NCBI RefSeq assembly: GCF_009831625.1
Contig: NZ_WUUS01000005.1
Span: forward strand, 62,001-126,000
Length of the DNA stretch: 64,000 bases
Reading direction: 5' to 3'
DNA from: Halobaculum saliterrae
GTDB taxonomy: Archaea > Halobacteriota > Halobacteria > Halobacteriales > Haloferacaceae
Shown: in pieces, positions 26,240 through 34,258 of the stretch
Layout: the number at the start of each line of letters is the position of its first letter
Position numbering within the stretch: the stretch's first letter is position 1
Translations under genes and position numbers: made by a program
The notes under the pieces: model-generated
The model's database searches: none
What the model saw: only the letters and a program-made list of their open reading frames with translations
Told to the model about the DNA's origin: nothing

Positions 26240-27208
26240 ATGAAGGCAGTTGTGCTCGCAGGGGGATACGCGACGAGGCTCTGGCCGATCACGCGCAATC
26301 GGCCGAAGATGCTGCTCCCGGTGGGCGACGGAACGGTCATCGACGAGATATTCGCCGATCTGGAGGCCGACGACCGGATCGACGAGGTGTTCGTCTCGAC
26401 GAACGAACGCTTCGCCGAGGAGTTCGAGGCGTACCTCGCGGACACCGACTTCGAGAAGCCCACGGTCTCGGTCGAGGACACCAGCGCCGAGTCCGAGAAG
26501 TTCGGCGTCGTCGGCGCCCTGACACAGTTGATCGACCGCGAGAACGTGGACGACGACCTGGTCGTCGTCGCCGGCGACAACCTCATCTCCTTCGACGTCG
26601 GCGAGTTCGTCGACTTCTTCGCCGAGAAGGGGACGCCGTCGCTGGCGGCCTACGACGTCGGCTCCCGCGAACGCGCGAAGAGCTACGGGTTGGTCCAACT
26701 CGACGGCGACCGGGTCGTCGACTTCCAGGAGAAGCCCGACGACCCCAAGAGCACGCTCGTCTCCATCGCCTGCTACGCGTTCCCCCAGGAGACGCTTCCC
26801 GACTTCGAGGAGTACCTCTCGGACGGGAACAACCCCGACGAGCCGGGCTGGTTCATCCAGTGGCTCCAGTCGCGCCAGCCCGTCCACGCGTTCACCTTCG
26901 ACGAGGCGTGGTTCGACATCGGCACCCCCGAGAGCTACCTCGACGCCGTCTCGTGGTACCTCGACGGCGAGTCGGTCGTCCACCCGGACGCGACCGTCGA
27001 GAACTCCGAGATCGGGGAGGACGTGTACGTTCTCGGCGGCACGGAGATCGTCGACTCCTCGCTTGAGCGGTCGGTCGTGTTCGGCAACGCGACCGTCCGC
27101 GACGCCGACGTGCGCGGCAGCATCATCGACGAGGAGACCGTCGTCGACGGGCTCGACCTCTCGGGCGCGCTCATCGGCGCCCACTCGCGGCTGACGAACG
27201 ACGGCTGA
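26240..27208 (+). CDS. NDP-sugar pyrophosphorylase (glucose-1-phosphate thymidylyltransferase type)
   Basis: 322 residues. The nucleotidyltransferase domain (1-235) opens with AVVLAGGYATRLWPITRNRPKMLLPVGD, containing the G-G-x-x-T-R nucleotide loop and the catalytic Lys. Other landmarks are VVVAGDNLI and FQEKPDDPKS. The C-terminal part has left-handed beta-helix repeats (HPDATVENSEIGEDVYVLGG and on), typical of sugar-1-phosphate nucleotidyltransferases. It would make an activated sugar (dTDP- or UDP-hexose) for surface glycans or N-glycosylation, but the base and sugar are not determined. It stands alone. The gene ends three bases before the 50-bp repeat at 27211. Confidence 0.88.
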   Translation: MKAVVLAGGYATRLWPITRNRPKMLLPVGDGTVIDEIFADLEADDRIDEVFVSTNERFAEEFEAYLADTDFEKPTVSVEDTSAESEKFGVVGALTQLIDRENVDDDLVVVAGDNLISFDVGEFVDFFAEKGTPSLAAYDVGSRERAKSYGLVQLDGDRVVDFQEKPDDPKSTLVSIACYAFPQETLPDFEEYLSDGNNPDEPGWFIQWLQSRQPVHAFTFDEAWFDIGTPESYLDAVSWYLDGESVVHPDATVENSEIGEDVYVLGGTEIVDSSLERSVVFGNATVRDADVRGSIIDEETVVDGLDLSGALIGAHSRLTNDG

Positions 27209-27210
27209 CT

Positions 27211-27260
27211 ACTCCCCGAGTCGCGCGTCGGTCACCCGAATCCGCCCCCGCGTTCCGTCC
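27211..27260 (-). pseudogene. Duplicated tail of the Dph6-like gene, copy 1
   Basis: 50 bases match 27450-27499, the 3' end of the Dph6-like gene, at 48 of 50 positions. On the minus strand it reads as the same C-terminus, GTRGRIRVTDARLGE, and a stop codon (TAG instead of TGA). Homology ends sharply at the inner edge, so this is a fragment with no start. It lies 239 bases away from the real gene end. Confidence 0.8.
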
Positions 27261-27449
27261 GGCACCCACGGCTTGCGCTGCGCTCACTCACTTCGCTCAC
27301 GGGTCGCTATGCTCCCCGTTCGCCTCGCGGTCTCCCTCCGGTCGACCGCGCACCGTTCGCTCGGCAACCCGTGGATGACAAGCCGTCGTCGCTCCCGGCG
27401 GTCGCTCCTCGGCCCGCTCGGCTCGCCTCTCTCGCCTCGCGGCGGCGTC
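27261..27449. other. Intergenic spacer between the two tail copies
   Basis: 189 bases with no supported gene. It contains gcgctcactcacttcgct, a hairpin-prone string seen often between haloarchaeal genes, and is rich in Arg/Ser-type codons in every frame, which argues against coding. Nothing resembling terminal repeats of an insertion sequence is visible. Confidence 0.5.
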
Positions 27450-28191
27450 ACTCGCCGAGTCGCGCGTCGGTCACCCGGATCCGCCCCCGCGTTCCGTCCC
27501 ACTCCGTGTCGTACTCCAGTCGGATCCGGCGGTCCATGTGCGGCCCGTCGGTGACGAACGTCTCGAACTCGCCGCCCTCCCCGAGGACGTGGACGCCGTA
27601 CTCGTCGTTGAGCCGCTCCAGTTCCCCGAGGGCCTCACGGTCGATGGTACGGCCGAGCCACGACTCGTCGAGCCCCGCGGCCGCGACCTGCAGGATCCGG
27701 ATCTCGAACCCCGCGTCCAACATCTCCTCGGCGAGGGTCCGGGGATCGCGCTGCCACAGCGGCGCGAACAGATCGATCCCCAGCCGGTCGCACATCGCCT
27801 CGATCCGGCTCGTCTGGAACTCCGACTCGACGGCGCCGGCGGTGACGCCCGCGAGGGACAGATCCGTCGCGAGGTCGGTCAGCGCCGCCTCCATCGGCTC
27901 CAGCTCGCTGTCGCCCTGCGCGCCCGAGTCGGTCGCCTCGCCGGCTTCGAAGTCCGCGGGCTCGACCTCGACGAGGGGGAGCCCGATGCTCTCGGCCGCC
28001 AGCGCGGCCAGCCGGGTCTCGGGAACGTGGTACATGTACGAGTCGCCCGCGGGATGAACCGTCAGCAGGCGCTCGACCGGCAGTCCGCGCTCCAGCGCAC
28101 GGTACACCGCCCACGAGGAGTCCTTCCCGCCGGAGAACAGTCCGACATAGGCGCCGCCCGTGGTGGCGTCGCCGTCGGCGTCGTCGCTCAT
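27448..28191 (-). CDS. PP-loop ATPase, Dph6-like (diphthine-ammonia ligase family)
   Basis: 247 residues of the adenine nucleotide alpha-hydrolase-like superfamily. The PP-loop is LFSGGKDSSWAVY at about 18-30. Family landmarks GDSYMYHVPE, the TAGAVESEFQTSRIE segment near 130 and the ending GEGGEFETFVTDGP match Dph6/TIGR00290 proteins. These ligate ammonia to diphthine on elongation factor 2, completing diphthamide. Archaeal family members lack the C-terminal RidA-like domains of the yeast enzyme, as here. The tail of this gene is duplicated at 27211-27260. Confidence 0.85.
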   Translation of the reverse strand: MSDDADGDATTGGAYVGLFSGGKDSSWAVYRALERGLPVERLLTVHPAGDSYMYHVPETRLAALAAESIGLPLVEVEPADFEAGEATDSGAQGDSELEPMEAALTDLATDLSLAGVTAGAVESEFQTSRIEAMCDRLGIDLFAPLWQRDPRTLAEEMLDAGFEIRILQVAAAGLDESWLGRTIDREALGELERLNDEYGVHVLGEGGEFETFVTDGPHMDRRIRLEYDTEWDGTRGRIRVTDARLGE

Positions 28192-28407
28192 ACCGTGGCT
28201 ACGCGGCGAGGCGACCTTACCCGTGACGGTTCGGTGTCCCTGGCCGTTCTCCCGCTCGGCCCCGCCGGACGAACCGAACGGCGGGCAGAGGGCGTCGGAT
28301 CACCCTTCGAGGCGGAACGGCTCGCTGACGAACGCCGATACCTGAAAAGGTTCGTCGGATCGTCGATCACCCGAGCTCCCGTGCGGCGGGGCGTCAGCGT
28401 CCCGTCG

Positions 28408-29388
28408 TCACATGTAGCCGAGGTCGCGCAGGCGCTCCATCAGGTCCTCCTTGTCCTGGGCGCGGCCGGCGCGCTCGGTCGTGTTCTCCATGTCCTGCAG
28501 CCAGGCGGGCTCCTCGGCGGACTTGTCCGTCGAGATCTCCGAGCCCAGCGAGCGGAAGCCCGCGAAGTACTTCGGCGAGACGGGGATGTCCTCGATCTCG
28601 ATGCCCTCCGGCAGGTCGTCGAACCCCTGCGGGACGTAGCCGTCCTCGGGGTAGCCCTCGACCGTCTCCGGGACGACGAAGTACCAGAAGGCGTCCCACA
28701 CGTCGGCCTCCTCGAACTGCAGGATCGGCTGAATGCGGTCGTGAGGCGGGTAGATGTCGGGGTCGTGGCGCGGCGAGAAGAACGTCTCGTCGGCGCGCGC
28801 CTCCTGCTCGTCCCAGCGGATGCCCGAGATGATGCCGTCGATGTCCTCGGACTCCAGCGTGTCGTTGAGCGCGACCGTCTTCAGCAGGTGGTTGCCGACG
28901 TACGTGTCCAGCAGGAACGGGAACGTCTCCTCCTCGTACTCGAGGATGTTCCGGATGTGGTGCTGGTTGTGCTCGGAGAGCGCGTCGACCGGGATGTCGT
29001 CGCCCGGCTCCAGCCCGTTCTCGTCGACGTACTCGCCCACGTCCGTGTTCCGGGCCCACTTGACTTCCAGGTCCCACTCGTCGGCCCAGTGGCGGACGAA
29101 GTCCATCAGCTCGTCGAAGTGCTGATAGTGGTCGATGAAGACGGTGGTCGGCAGCTCCAGCTCGTCGTGCCGCTCGACGACCTCCTTCACGAAGTACAGC
29201 GTCAGCGTCGAGTCCTTCCCGCCGGTCCACATGACCGCGGGGTTCTCGTACTCGCGCAGGCCCGTCTCGACGACCTCCAGCGCCTTCTCGAGCTTGTGCT
29301 CGATGCTCGGGTAGTCGCCGGGCTGTTCGCCCTCGCCGTCGGTGTAGTCCACGTCCAGATAGTCCGGGAACTCCTGTGACTCGGCCAT
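28408..29388 (-). CDS. PP-loop phosphoadenosine phosphosulfate reductase family protein (CysH/CysD-like)
   Basis: 326 residues with the PP-loop VMWTGGKDSTLTLYFV (about 52-67) and the PAPS-reductase-family segments VFIDHYQHFDELMDFV and ISGIRWDEQEARADETFF. The tail PHDRIQPILQFEEADVWDAFW is shared with CysD (ATP sulfurylase small subunit) and CysH. No CysN partner or sulfite reductase lies nearby, so a role in sulfate assimilation is not shown. A TATA-like TTTGAAC lies 26-32 bases upstream. Alternative: a PP-loop protein in tRNA or cofactor thiolation. Confidence 0.82.
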   Translation of the reverse strand: MAESQEFPDYLDVDYTDGEGEQPGDYPSIEHKLEKALEVVETGLREYENPAVMWTGGKDSTLTLYFVKEVVERHDELELPTTVFIDHYQHFDELMDFVRHWADEWDLEVKWARNTDVGEYVDENGLEPGDDIPVDALSEHNQHHIRNILEYEEETFPFLLDTYVGNHLLKTVALNDTLESEDIDGIISGIRWDEQEARADETFFSPRHDPDIYPPHDRIQPILQFEEADVWDAFWYFVVPETVEGYPEDGYVPQGFDDLPEGIEIEDIPVSPKYFAGFRSLGSEISTDKSAEEPAWLQDMENTTERAGRAQDKEDLMERLRDLGYM

Positions 29389-29403
29389 GCGTAGTAATGA
29401 GAT

Positions 29404-29420
29404 GTAATTACAGGTTCAAA
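29404..29420 (-). promoter_or_regulatory. Promoter region of the CysH/CysD-like gene
   Basis: The minus-strand TTTGAAC (29420-29414) lies 26-32 bases before the ATG at 29388. The palindrome GTAATTAC (29404-29411) lies between it and the start. The palindrome could be a regulator site, but there is no independent evidence. Confidence 0.4.
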
Positions 29421-29591
29421 GGTTTTGTGTCCCTGACCTCGTGACAGGTTCTCACCCACGCCGGAGAACGCCGGCGGATACGGAGCGTGCGGCGGCAGAT
29501 GCGTTGCTATCGGCGGACACGTGGCTGTCGAACGCAACCGGCGTGTGAGAACTGACGACCCTCGACCGGCGTCCATCGCCGAACGCTCGTC

Positions 29592-30152
29592 TTACGAGAT
29601 GAACTTGTTGTCCCGCCACTCGACGCCACCCTTCTCGGAGTTCCGGTCCGGCGTCTCGACGACCTCGACGCTGGCGGGGCGTTCCTCGCCCTCCACGATG
29701 CGGTGGGCGTGCAGTTCGTCGTCGACCTCGGTGATCGCCGTCAGCGTCCCCTTCTCCGAGAGCAGCGCGATCTCACGGAGCACGATGAACATCTGGAACT
29801 GGAGGGCGGTGTTCTGGAGCACCGTCTCGCGGTCGCCCTTGAAGCAGGCGAACTCGACGAGTTCCGAGGGGATCTCCTCCTCCTCCTCCTGCATCCAGCC
29901 GCCGCCGGTTCGCGGCGGCTCCTCCTCGTACACGCGCGTCTCGGAGACGCTCGCCTTCAACTGCGCCGTCGGGGTGTACTTCCCGATCGATTCGTCGTCC
30001 GACACCGCCTTCAGGATCAGCGTGTTGTTCCGGCGTGTGATGTCGACGTCCTCGACGCCCTCCGGAAGGTCGGGGTCGGACGCGAAGTGGTCCTGCAGGT
30101 CTTCCAGTGGCAGTTCGAGCGTCGAATGAAGTCGGTATACGCGGCCTGACAT
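29592..30152 (-). CDS. Conserved haloarchaeal protein of unknown function
   Basis: 186 residues, acidic and soluble. The first 80 residues form a beta-rich segment (GRVYRLHSTLELPLEDLQDHF and on). A Glu-rich linker (WMQEEEEEIPSELVEF) is followed by a helical part ALQFQMFIVLREIALLSEKG and a tail RDNKFIS. No catalytic motif is visible. I believe this is one of the haloarchaeal DUF families, but I cannot name it with certainty. It is separated from the glutaredoxin gene by 161 bases. Confidence 0.7.
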   Translation of the reverse strand: MSGRVYRLHSTLELPLEDLQDHFASDPDLPEGVEDVDITRRNNTLILKAVSDDESIGKYTPTAQLKASVSETRVYEEEPPRTGGGWMQEEEEEIPSELVEFACFKGDRETVLQNTALQFQMFIVLREIALLSEKGTLTAITEVDDELHAHRIVEGEERPASVEVVETPDRNSEKGGVEWRDNKFIS

Positions 30153-30313
30153 ATGTGGGGATGGTGGGGTGGGTGCGACGAGGAAGCGCCGCGGCGTCCC
30201 GCGGTCGCCGTCCGTACGACCCTACTCGCCGGTAACTACGCACCCGACGCGTAAAACACCTGTCCCCGGGGGAGACGCCGCCCTACTGCGAGCGACATGG
30301 TCGCTCGGCGCCG

Positions 30314-30661
30314 TTACGCGTCGATCGCGAGGGTCTCGGCGAGCTCGCCGCGTTCGTCCAGCTCGGCGAGGACGTCGCTGCCGCCGACGAACTCGCCGTC
30401 GACGAACGTCTGCGGGATCGTCTCCCACCCGCTCACGTCCTCCAACGCGGCCCGGTACTCCGGCAGCGCCGGGAGGACGTCGATCGTCTCGAAGTCCTCG
30501 ACGTGCTGGGAGATGAGCCCGACCGCGCGCTTCGAGTAGCCGCACTGGGGCATCAGCCGGTTCCCCTTCATGAACAGCACCACGTCGTTCTCCGAGAGCG
30601 CCTCCTCGACGCGCTCGGCGGCCTCCTCGGCCGTCAGCTCGCTTTCGGATTGGAATGCCAT
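30314..30661 (-). CDS. Monothiol glutaredoxin (Grx4 type)
   Basis: 115 residues with the monothiol motif CGYS (about 43-46) after VVLFMKGNRLMPQ. The spacing fits class II glutaredoxins (CGFS type), which carry 2Fe-2S clusters and deliver them to target proteins. TIPQTFVDGEFVGGSDVL contains the cis-Pro and the GG(S/C)D glutathione site. The family signature WP(T)xPQ appears as WETIPQ. The start at 30661 is the ATG before AFQSESELT. Glutathione is generally absent from haloarchaea, so the thiol partner is probably gamma-glutamylcysteine (family knowledge, not seen here). Confidence 0.88.
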   Translation of the reverse strand: MAFQSESELTAEEAAERVEEALSENDVVLFMKGNRLMPQCGYSKRAVGLISQHVEDFETIDVLPALPEYRAALEDVSGWETIPQTFVDGEFVGGSDVLAELDERGELAETLAIDA

Positions 30662-30723
30662 GTGAGAAGATAGGCGGCTCCGGTTGATAGACGTTGTGAC
30701 GGTGGCGACGGGACCCGTCCGGG

Positions 30724-31368
30724 TTAGTCGCGACCGACGCCGACGACGTTGATCAGCGAGTGGACCGGAACGCCGTTGACCTCGTCGAGCCCCTGTTTGT
30801 CGACGATGACGACGCAGGCCTTCGGCTGACCGCCCTCCGCCTGCACGGCCTCGACGGTCTCCGTGAGCGTCGTCCCCGAGGTGACGGTGTCGTCGACGAC
30901 GAAGCACTCCCGGCCGCGGATCGTCGCGAAGTTGCGCGAGAAGCCGCCGCCGACGTCGTCGATGTCGCCCTCGTCCCACTGGTGTTTCGCCGGCGCGTAC
31001 GCCGCCAGGTCGGTGTCGAGTTCCCGTGCGATCGTCGTCGCCAGCGGCGTCCCCGCCTTCTCGATGCCGACGGTGAGGTCGACCGCCTCGCCCTCCTTGG
31101 CGAGCAGGTCGGCCATCGCGCGGCCGACGTGAGTGAGCCGCGTGGAGTCCCGTCCCACGGCCGACCAGTCGACGTGGATGTCCTGCGGGCCGGACGGACC
31201 GGTGGCGGCCGCGTCGTCGGTCGCGTCGGCGGGCGTCGCGCCCGACCGGTTGACGAGCCAGGAGGCCGTCTCCCGGGAGACGTTCAACTCGTCGGCGATC
31301 TCGCCCTTCGAGAGCCCGCGTTCGGCCAGCTCCGCCGCGTCGTCGATGAGGTCGTCGACGTTCTTCAT
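30724..31368 (-). CDS. gfcR: Transcriptional regulator GfcR (HTH plus phosphoribosyltransferase domain)
   Basis: 214 residues. The N-terminal HTH (about 15-42, SKGEIADELNVSRETASWLV) is fused to a PRTase-type I domain whose PRPP motif is CFVVDDTVTSGTTL at about 154-167. This is the layout of the haloarchaeal glucose/fructose catabolism regulator GfcR, which activates semi-phosphorylative Entner-Doudoroff genes. The PRTase domain is thought to sense a sugar intermediate rather than make a nucleotide. The start overlaps the gdh stop (ATGA), so the pair is translationally coupled, and feedback on its own operon is likely. Confidence 0.92.
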   Translation of the reverse strand: MKNVDDLIDDAAELAERGLSKGEIADELNVSRETASWLVNRSGATPADATDDAAATGPSGPQDIHVDWSAVGRDSTRLTHVGRAMADLLAKEGEAVDLTVGIEKAGTPLATTIARELDTDLAAYAPAKHQWDEGDIDDVGGGFSRNFATIRGRECFVVDDTVTSGTTLTETVEAVQAEGGQPKACVVIVDKQGLDEVNGVPVHSLINVVGVGRD

Positions 31369-32426
31369 CGTGAGCCGAATTCCACGGCCGTCTTGATAGT
31401 GGTGTCGTCGTCGTCGAACGCTCGCTCGAACTCGTCGAGGCCGTACACCCCGGTCACTAGGTCGTCCGTGAACCAGTCGGGCAGGGCGGCGACGGACTCG
31501 ACGGCGCGCCCGAAGTGGCGAACGTTCGAGTTCACCGAGCCGACGAGCGCCTTGTTGTGGAGGACGAGCTCACGGTGGAGCGCGCCGCCGTCGACCTCGA
31601 ACGTCCAATCGCCGGGTACACCCAACAGCGCGCCGACGCCGTTGGGCGCCAGCGCCTCGACCGTCTCGAAGGCGTGTCTCGCGTGCCCGGTCGCCTCGTA
31701 CACGAGATCCATCGGCTCGTACGCCGCCGGCACCTCGTCGACGGCGGTCTCGCGGGAGTCGACGTACGTCGCGCCCAGTTCGTCGATGAGGTCGATCGTC
31801 GGGTCCGGCCGGTCCCGTCGACCCAAGCAGTAGAGGCGGTCGAACGACTCCCGCAACATCGCGACCGTGAGCAGCCCGAGGCTGCCGTTGCCGAGCACGA
31901 ACGCCGACTCCGGATCCCATTCGAACGCGGACCGGCTGGCGCGGGCGTGTTCGATCGCCTTCTCGGTGATCGACGCCGGCTCCACGAGGAATCCGAGATC
32001 CGCCAGCTCGGGCGGACAGTGAACGAGATGCTCGGCGGGGCTGGTGAAGTACTCGGACATGAACCCGTGCGCGCCGTCGATGCCGCGCTCGTGGTACTGT
32101 TCCGCCGGCGCCATGTCCGGCTCCCCCCGAGCGAAGTAGTCGTTCGAGCCGTTCGGCCGCCGACGGACGGTCGGCACGACGACGTCCCCCTCGGACAGCC
32201 CCGTCCCGTTCGGGTCGACGACGACGCCGACGGCCTCGTGCCCCAGAACGATGTGGTCCTCCCCCTCCGGATAGCCGCCGTGGCTCCCCGCGATGACCTC
32301 GTGGTCGGTCCCGTCGACCCCGACGCGGAGCGTCCGGACGAGCGCCTCGCCCTCGTCCGGGTCCGGCCTCGGTTTCTCGACCACCGACGGGGACCCCTCC
32401 CCGCGACGAACGGCGATAGCCTTCAT
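31365..32426 (-). CDS. gdh: Glucose 1-dehydrogenase
   Basis: 353 residues of the zinc-dependent medium-chain dehydrogenase family. It oxidises D-glucose to gluconolactone, the first step of the semi-phosphorylative Entner-Doudoroff pathway in halophiles. The N-terminal catalytic domain has the haloarchaeal GDH pattern DGTDHEVIAGSHGGYPEG, where the usual zinc Cys is Asp, and LGHEAVGVV. The nucleotide site is VLGNGSLGLLTV near 181. The ATG at 32426 gives MKAIAVRRGEG, the normal start. It forms an operon with gfcR. A TrmB-like site precedes its TATA element. Confidence 0.92.
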   Translation of the reverse strand: MKAIAVRRGEGSPSVVEKPRPDPDEGEALVRTLRVGVDGTDHEVIAGSHGGYPEGEDHIVLGHEAVGVVVDPNGTGLSEGDVVVPTVRRRPNGSNDYFARGEPDMAPAEQYHERGIDGAHGFMSEYFTSPAEHLVHCPPELADLGFLVEPASITEKAIEHARASRSAFEWDPESAFVLGNGSLGLLTVAMLRESFDRLYCLGRRDRPDPTIDLIDELGATYVDSRETAVDEVPAAYEPMDLVYEATGHARHAFETVEALAPNGVGALLGVPGDWTFEVDGGALHRELVLHNKALVGSVNSNVRHFGRAVESVAALPDWFTDDLVTGVYGLDEFERAFDDDDTTIKTAVEFGSR

Positions 32427-32450
32427 GACCCGGCGTACCACGTGCGCGGG

Positions 32451-32457
32451 CAAAAGG
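32451..32457 (-). promoter_or_regulatory. TATA-like element of gdh
   Basis: On the minus strand this reads CCTTTTG, 25-31 bases before the gdh ATG at 32426. That is the spacing of a leaderless promoter. Confidence 0.4.
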
Positions 32458-32459
32458 CT

Positions 32460-32475
32460 TATTCTATGATGAGTA
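32460..32475 (-). promoter_or_regulatory. TrmB/GfcR-like operator before gdh
   Basis: On the minus strand: TACT, seven bases, GAATA. The published TrmB site of halobacteria is TACT-N7-8-GAGTA, which this matches at eight of nine defined positions. It lies immediately upstream of the gdh TATA element, an activator-like position. Because gfcR is in the same operon, the site could instead serve GfcR. Confidence 0.45.
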
Positions 32476-32901
32476 AATAGTTGTGTCAGCGGCGGCGGTC
32501 CGCGGAGCGTCACCGGCCACCACGCGGCGCTCCACCGTCTGTCACCACAGTACTGTCACCACGTGCGGGTCGCCGCCGCGTCCCGTGCCAGCGCCGTCCA
32601 CACCGACGCCGTGCATCAGCGCGGCGTCGTGGACGGGGCGTTCGGACACCCGTGACCCGGAGCCGTGGCTCCACCGCTGATAGGCCCTTCGACCCCTGCC
32701 GCGTCTCCGGGTCACCGACGCGCTCGTAGAAGCCGACCACGGGTGCGTCGTCACGACGCTCGTACCGGTCGTCGTCGCGTATACCGGCGATTCGCCGGTG
32801 TCGCGAAAAGGGGTCCGCCGATGCCGGGGAGAACGGCCCGCCGGCACGCGGAGCGGACGTGGTGCTCCGGTCGACTCGCCGCGACCGGCGCCGTGCGTCC
32901 G
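32476..32901. other. Intergenic region between psmA and gdh
   Basis: About 425 bases without a supported gene. Open frames exist on both strands, but their products are basic, Arg/Ser/Thr-rich and lack the acidic bias of real genes here. A stem-loop at 32783-32799 is the only structured element I see. Confidence 0.5.
32783..32799 (-). terminator. Candidate terminator after psmA
   Basis: ACCGGCG and CGCCGGT form a perfect 7-bp stem with a 3-base loop, about 105-120 bases past the psmA stop. On the minus strand it is preceded by CCCCTTTT (about 32811-32818), so the T-run rather than the hairpin may be the working element. Confidence 0.35.
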
Positions 32902-33681
32902 TTACTCCTCGGTCGTGTCGTCGTCCTCGTCGGAGGCCTCCTCCTCGTCGACCAGGTGGTCGAACTCGTCGAGGTAGCCCTCGACCGAGGCGGCGTCGTG
33001 GTCGACGTACCGCTCGTCGTCGACGTGGATCGTTCCCAGGCCGACGCCGTCGGGTTCGAGGCCGTCGTCCTCGCCGGCCTCCGCGAGCGCGGCGAGCGCG
33101 AGCTCGATCCCCTCCTCCATCGTGAGGTCGTCGCTGTACCCCTCCTCGAGGCGTTCGCGCACGTCGGCGCGGTTCGCGCCGATCGAGAGCGCCTTCCACT
33201 CGTAGGGCGTCCCCGAGGGGTCCGTCTCGAACAGCCGGGGCTCGCCGTTCTCGATGCCCCCGACGATGAGCGCGACGCCGAACGGGCGCGCGCCGCCGAC
33301 CTGCGTGTACTGCTGGATGTGGTCGGTGACGGTCTTCGTGAGCGTCTCGATACCCATCTCCTCGCCGTAGCGAAGCCGGTTGACCTGGGCCTGCCGACGG
33401 GCGAAGTCGATGAGCTGTCGGGCGTCGGCGACGTGGCCGGCGCTGGCGATGGCGACGTGGTCGTCGATCTTGTGGAGCTTCTCGACGGAGTCGGGCTCCA
33501 TCAGCTCCGAGCGCGAGCGCTTGTCCGCGGCGAGCACGACGCCCTCCGCCGTGCGCACGCCGACGCTCGCCGTCCCTCGTTTGACCGCCTCTCTCGCGTA
33601 CTCGACCTGATAGAGGCGTCCGTCCGGCGAGAAGATGGTGATCCCGCGGTCGTACGCCTGCTGTTGTGATTGTCCCTGCAT
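32902..33681 (-). CDS. psmA: Proteasome alpha subunit
   Basis: 259 residues. The alpha-type N-terminal signature YDRGITIFSPDGRLYQVEYAREAV (about 10-33), without a propeptide and without a catalytic Thr, marks it as an alpha ring subunit of the 20S proteasome. LAADKRSRSELMEPDS and GVALIVGG are conserved. The C-terminal tail is very acidic (EEEASDEDDDTTEE), typical in halophiles. It is the last gene of the cluster with Rpp30, methyltransferase and Pop5, starting 12 bases after the Pop5 gene. Confidence 0.97.
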   Translation of the reverse strand: MQGQSQQQAYDRGITIFSPDGRLYQVEYAREAVKRGTASVGVRTAEGVVLAADKRSRSELMEPDSVEKLHKIDDHVAIASAGHVADARQLIDFARRQAQVNRLRYGEEMGIETLTKTVTDHIQQYTQVGGARPFGVALIVGGIENGEPRLFETDPSGTPYEWKALSIGANRADVRERLEEGYSDDLTMEEGIELALAALAEAGEDDGLEPDGVGLGTIHVDDERYVDHDAASVEGYLDEFDHLVDEEEASDEDDDTTEE

Positions 33682-33693
33682 CGTGTCTGAGTC

Positions 33694-34230
33694 TCAGTGT
33701 CCGTCCGAGTCCGCGTCGTCGACCGGGTCGGACCGCCCCGGGCGGGAGGTGTCTCGGTCGGTCGCGCCCACGTACCCCGACGGCGTCGAGACGTCGACGG
33801 CGCCGTCGCGGCGACGGCGACCGGGTCCGCTCTCGTCGGCGACCGTGTGCTCGACCGTTCTCTCGTCAGTAAATCCGCCCGCGTCGCCTAAATAGCTTTC
33901 TTCACCGGCCCGTATCGTCCCCGAGACGCCGCGGACGCGCACGCCGACCGGGTGACCGTCGACGGCGTCGACGCACGCCAGCGCCGCCCGTCCGCGGTCG
34001 AGTTCCCCGCGGCGAACGCGAACGATCGCCGCGCCGGTTCCCGCCTCGAACCGGAAGCGGACGACCGTCAGGTCGGCGTCCGCGCTCCCCGGGTCGCCGA
34101 GGAGGTTCTGGGCGGCGTACCACACCTCGCGCTGGAACGGTCCCCGTGAGAGGTCGGCGTCGGGCCACGACTCCAGCCCGACGACGACGTAGCGCCACCG
34201 CGGGCGGAGGTGTTTGGGCAGATGCTTCAC
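33694..34230 (-). CDS. rnp2: RNase P protein component 2 (Pop5)
   Basis: 178 residues. The Pop5/Rpp14 domain covers about 1-115: it begins KHLPKHLRPRWRYVVVGLE and has GDPGSADADLTVVRFRFEAGTGAAIVRVRRG followed by GVSGTIRAGEESYL. It binds the specificity/catalytic core of RNase P RNA with Rpp30 for tRNA 5' processing. The last 60 residues are an acidic, Arg/Asp-rich tail, so the protein is longer than the usual 120-140. It sits between the methyltransferase and psmA genes. Confidence 0.9.
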   Translation of the reverse strand: MKHLPKHLRPRWRYVVVGLESWPDADLSRGPFQREVWYAAQNLLGDPGSADADLTVVRFRFEAGTGAAIVRVRRGELDRGRAALACVDAVDGHPVGVRVRGVSGTIRAGEESYLGDAGGFTDERTVEHTVADESGPGRRRRDGAVDVSTPSGYVGATDRDTSRPGRSDPVDDADSDGH

Positions 34231-34258
34231 GGGTGGCCGGGCACTGCGTTCGACTCGG

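Noticed and set aside
27273-27554. Basic open frame across the spacer and tail copies of the Dph6-like gene
   Set aside because: It is made of Arg/Ser-rich sequence and crosses the repeat. It is not a gene by composition.
32542-32847. 101-codon minus-strand frame between psmA and gdh
   Set aside because: The product is basic and Arg/Ser/Thr-rich, with no motif and no acidic bias as seen in every real neighbour. I treat the region as intergenic.
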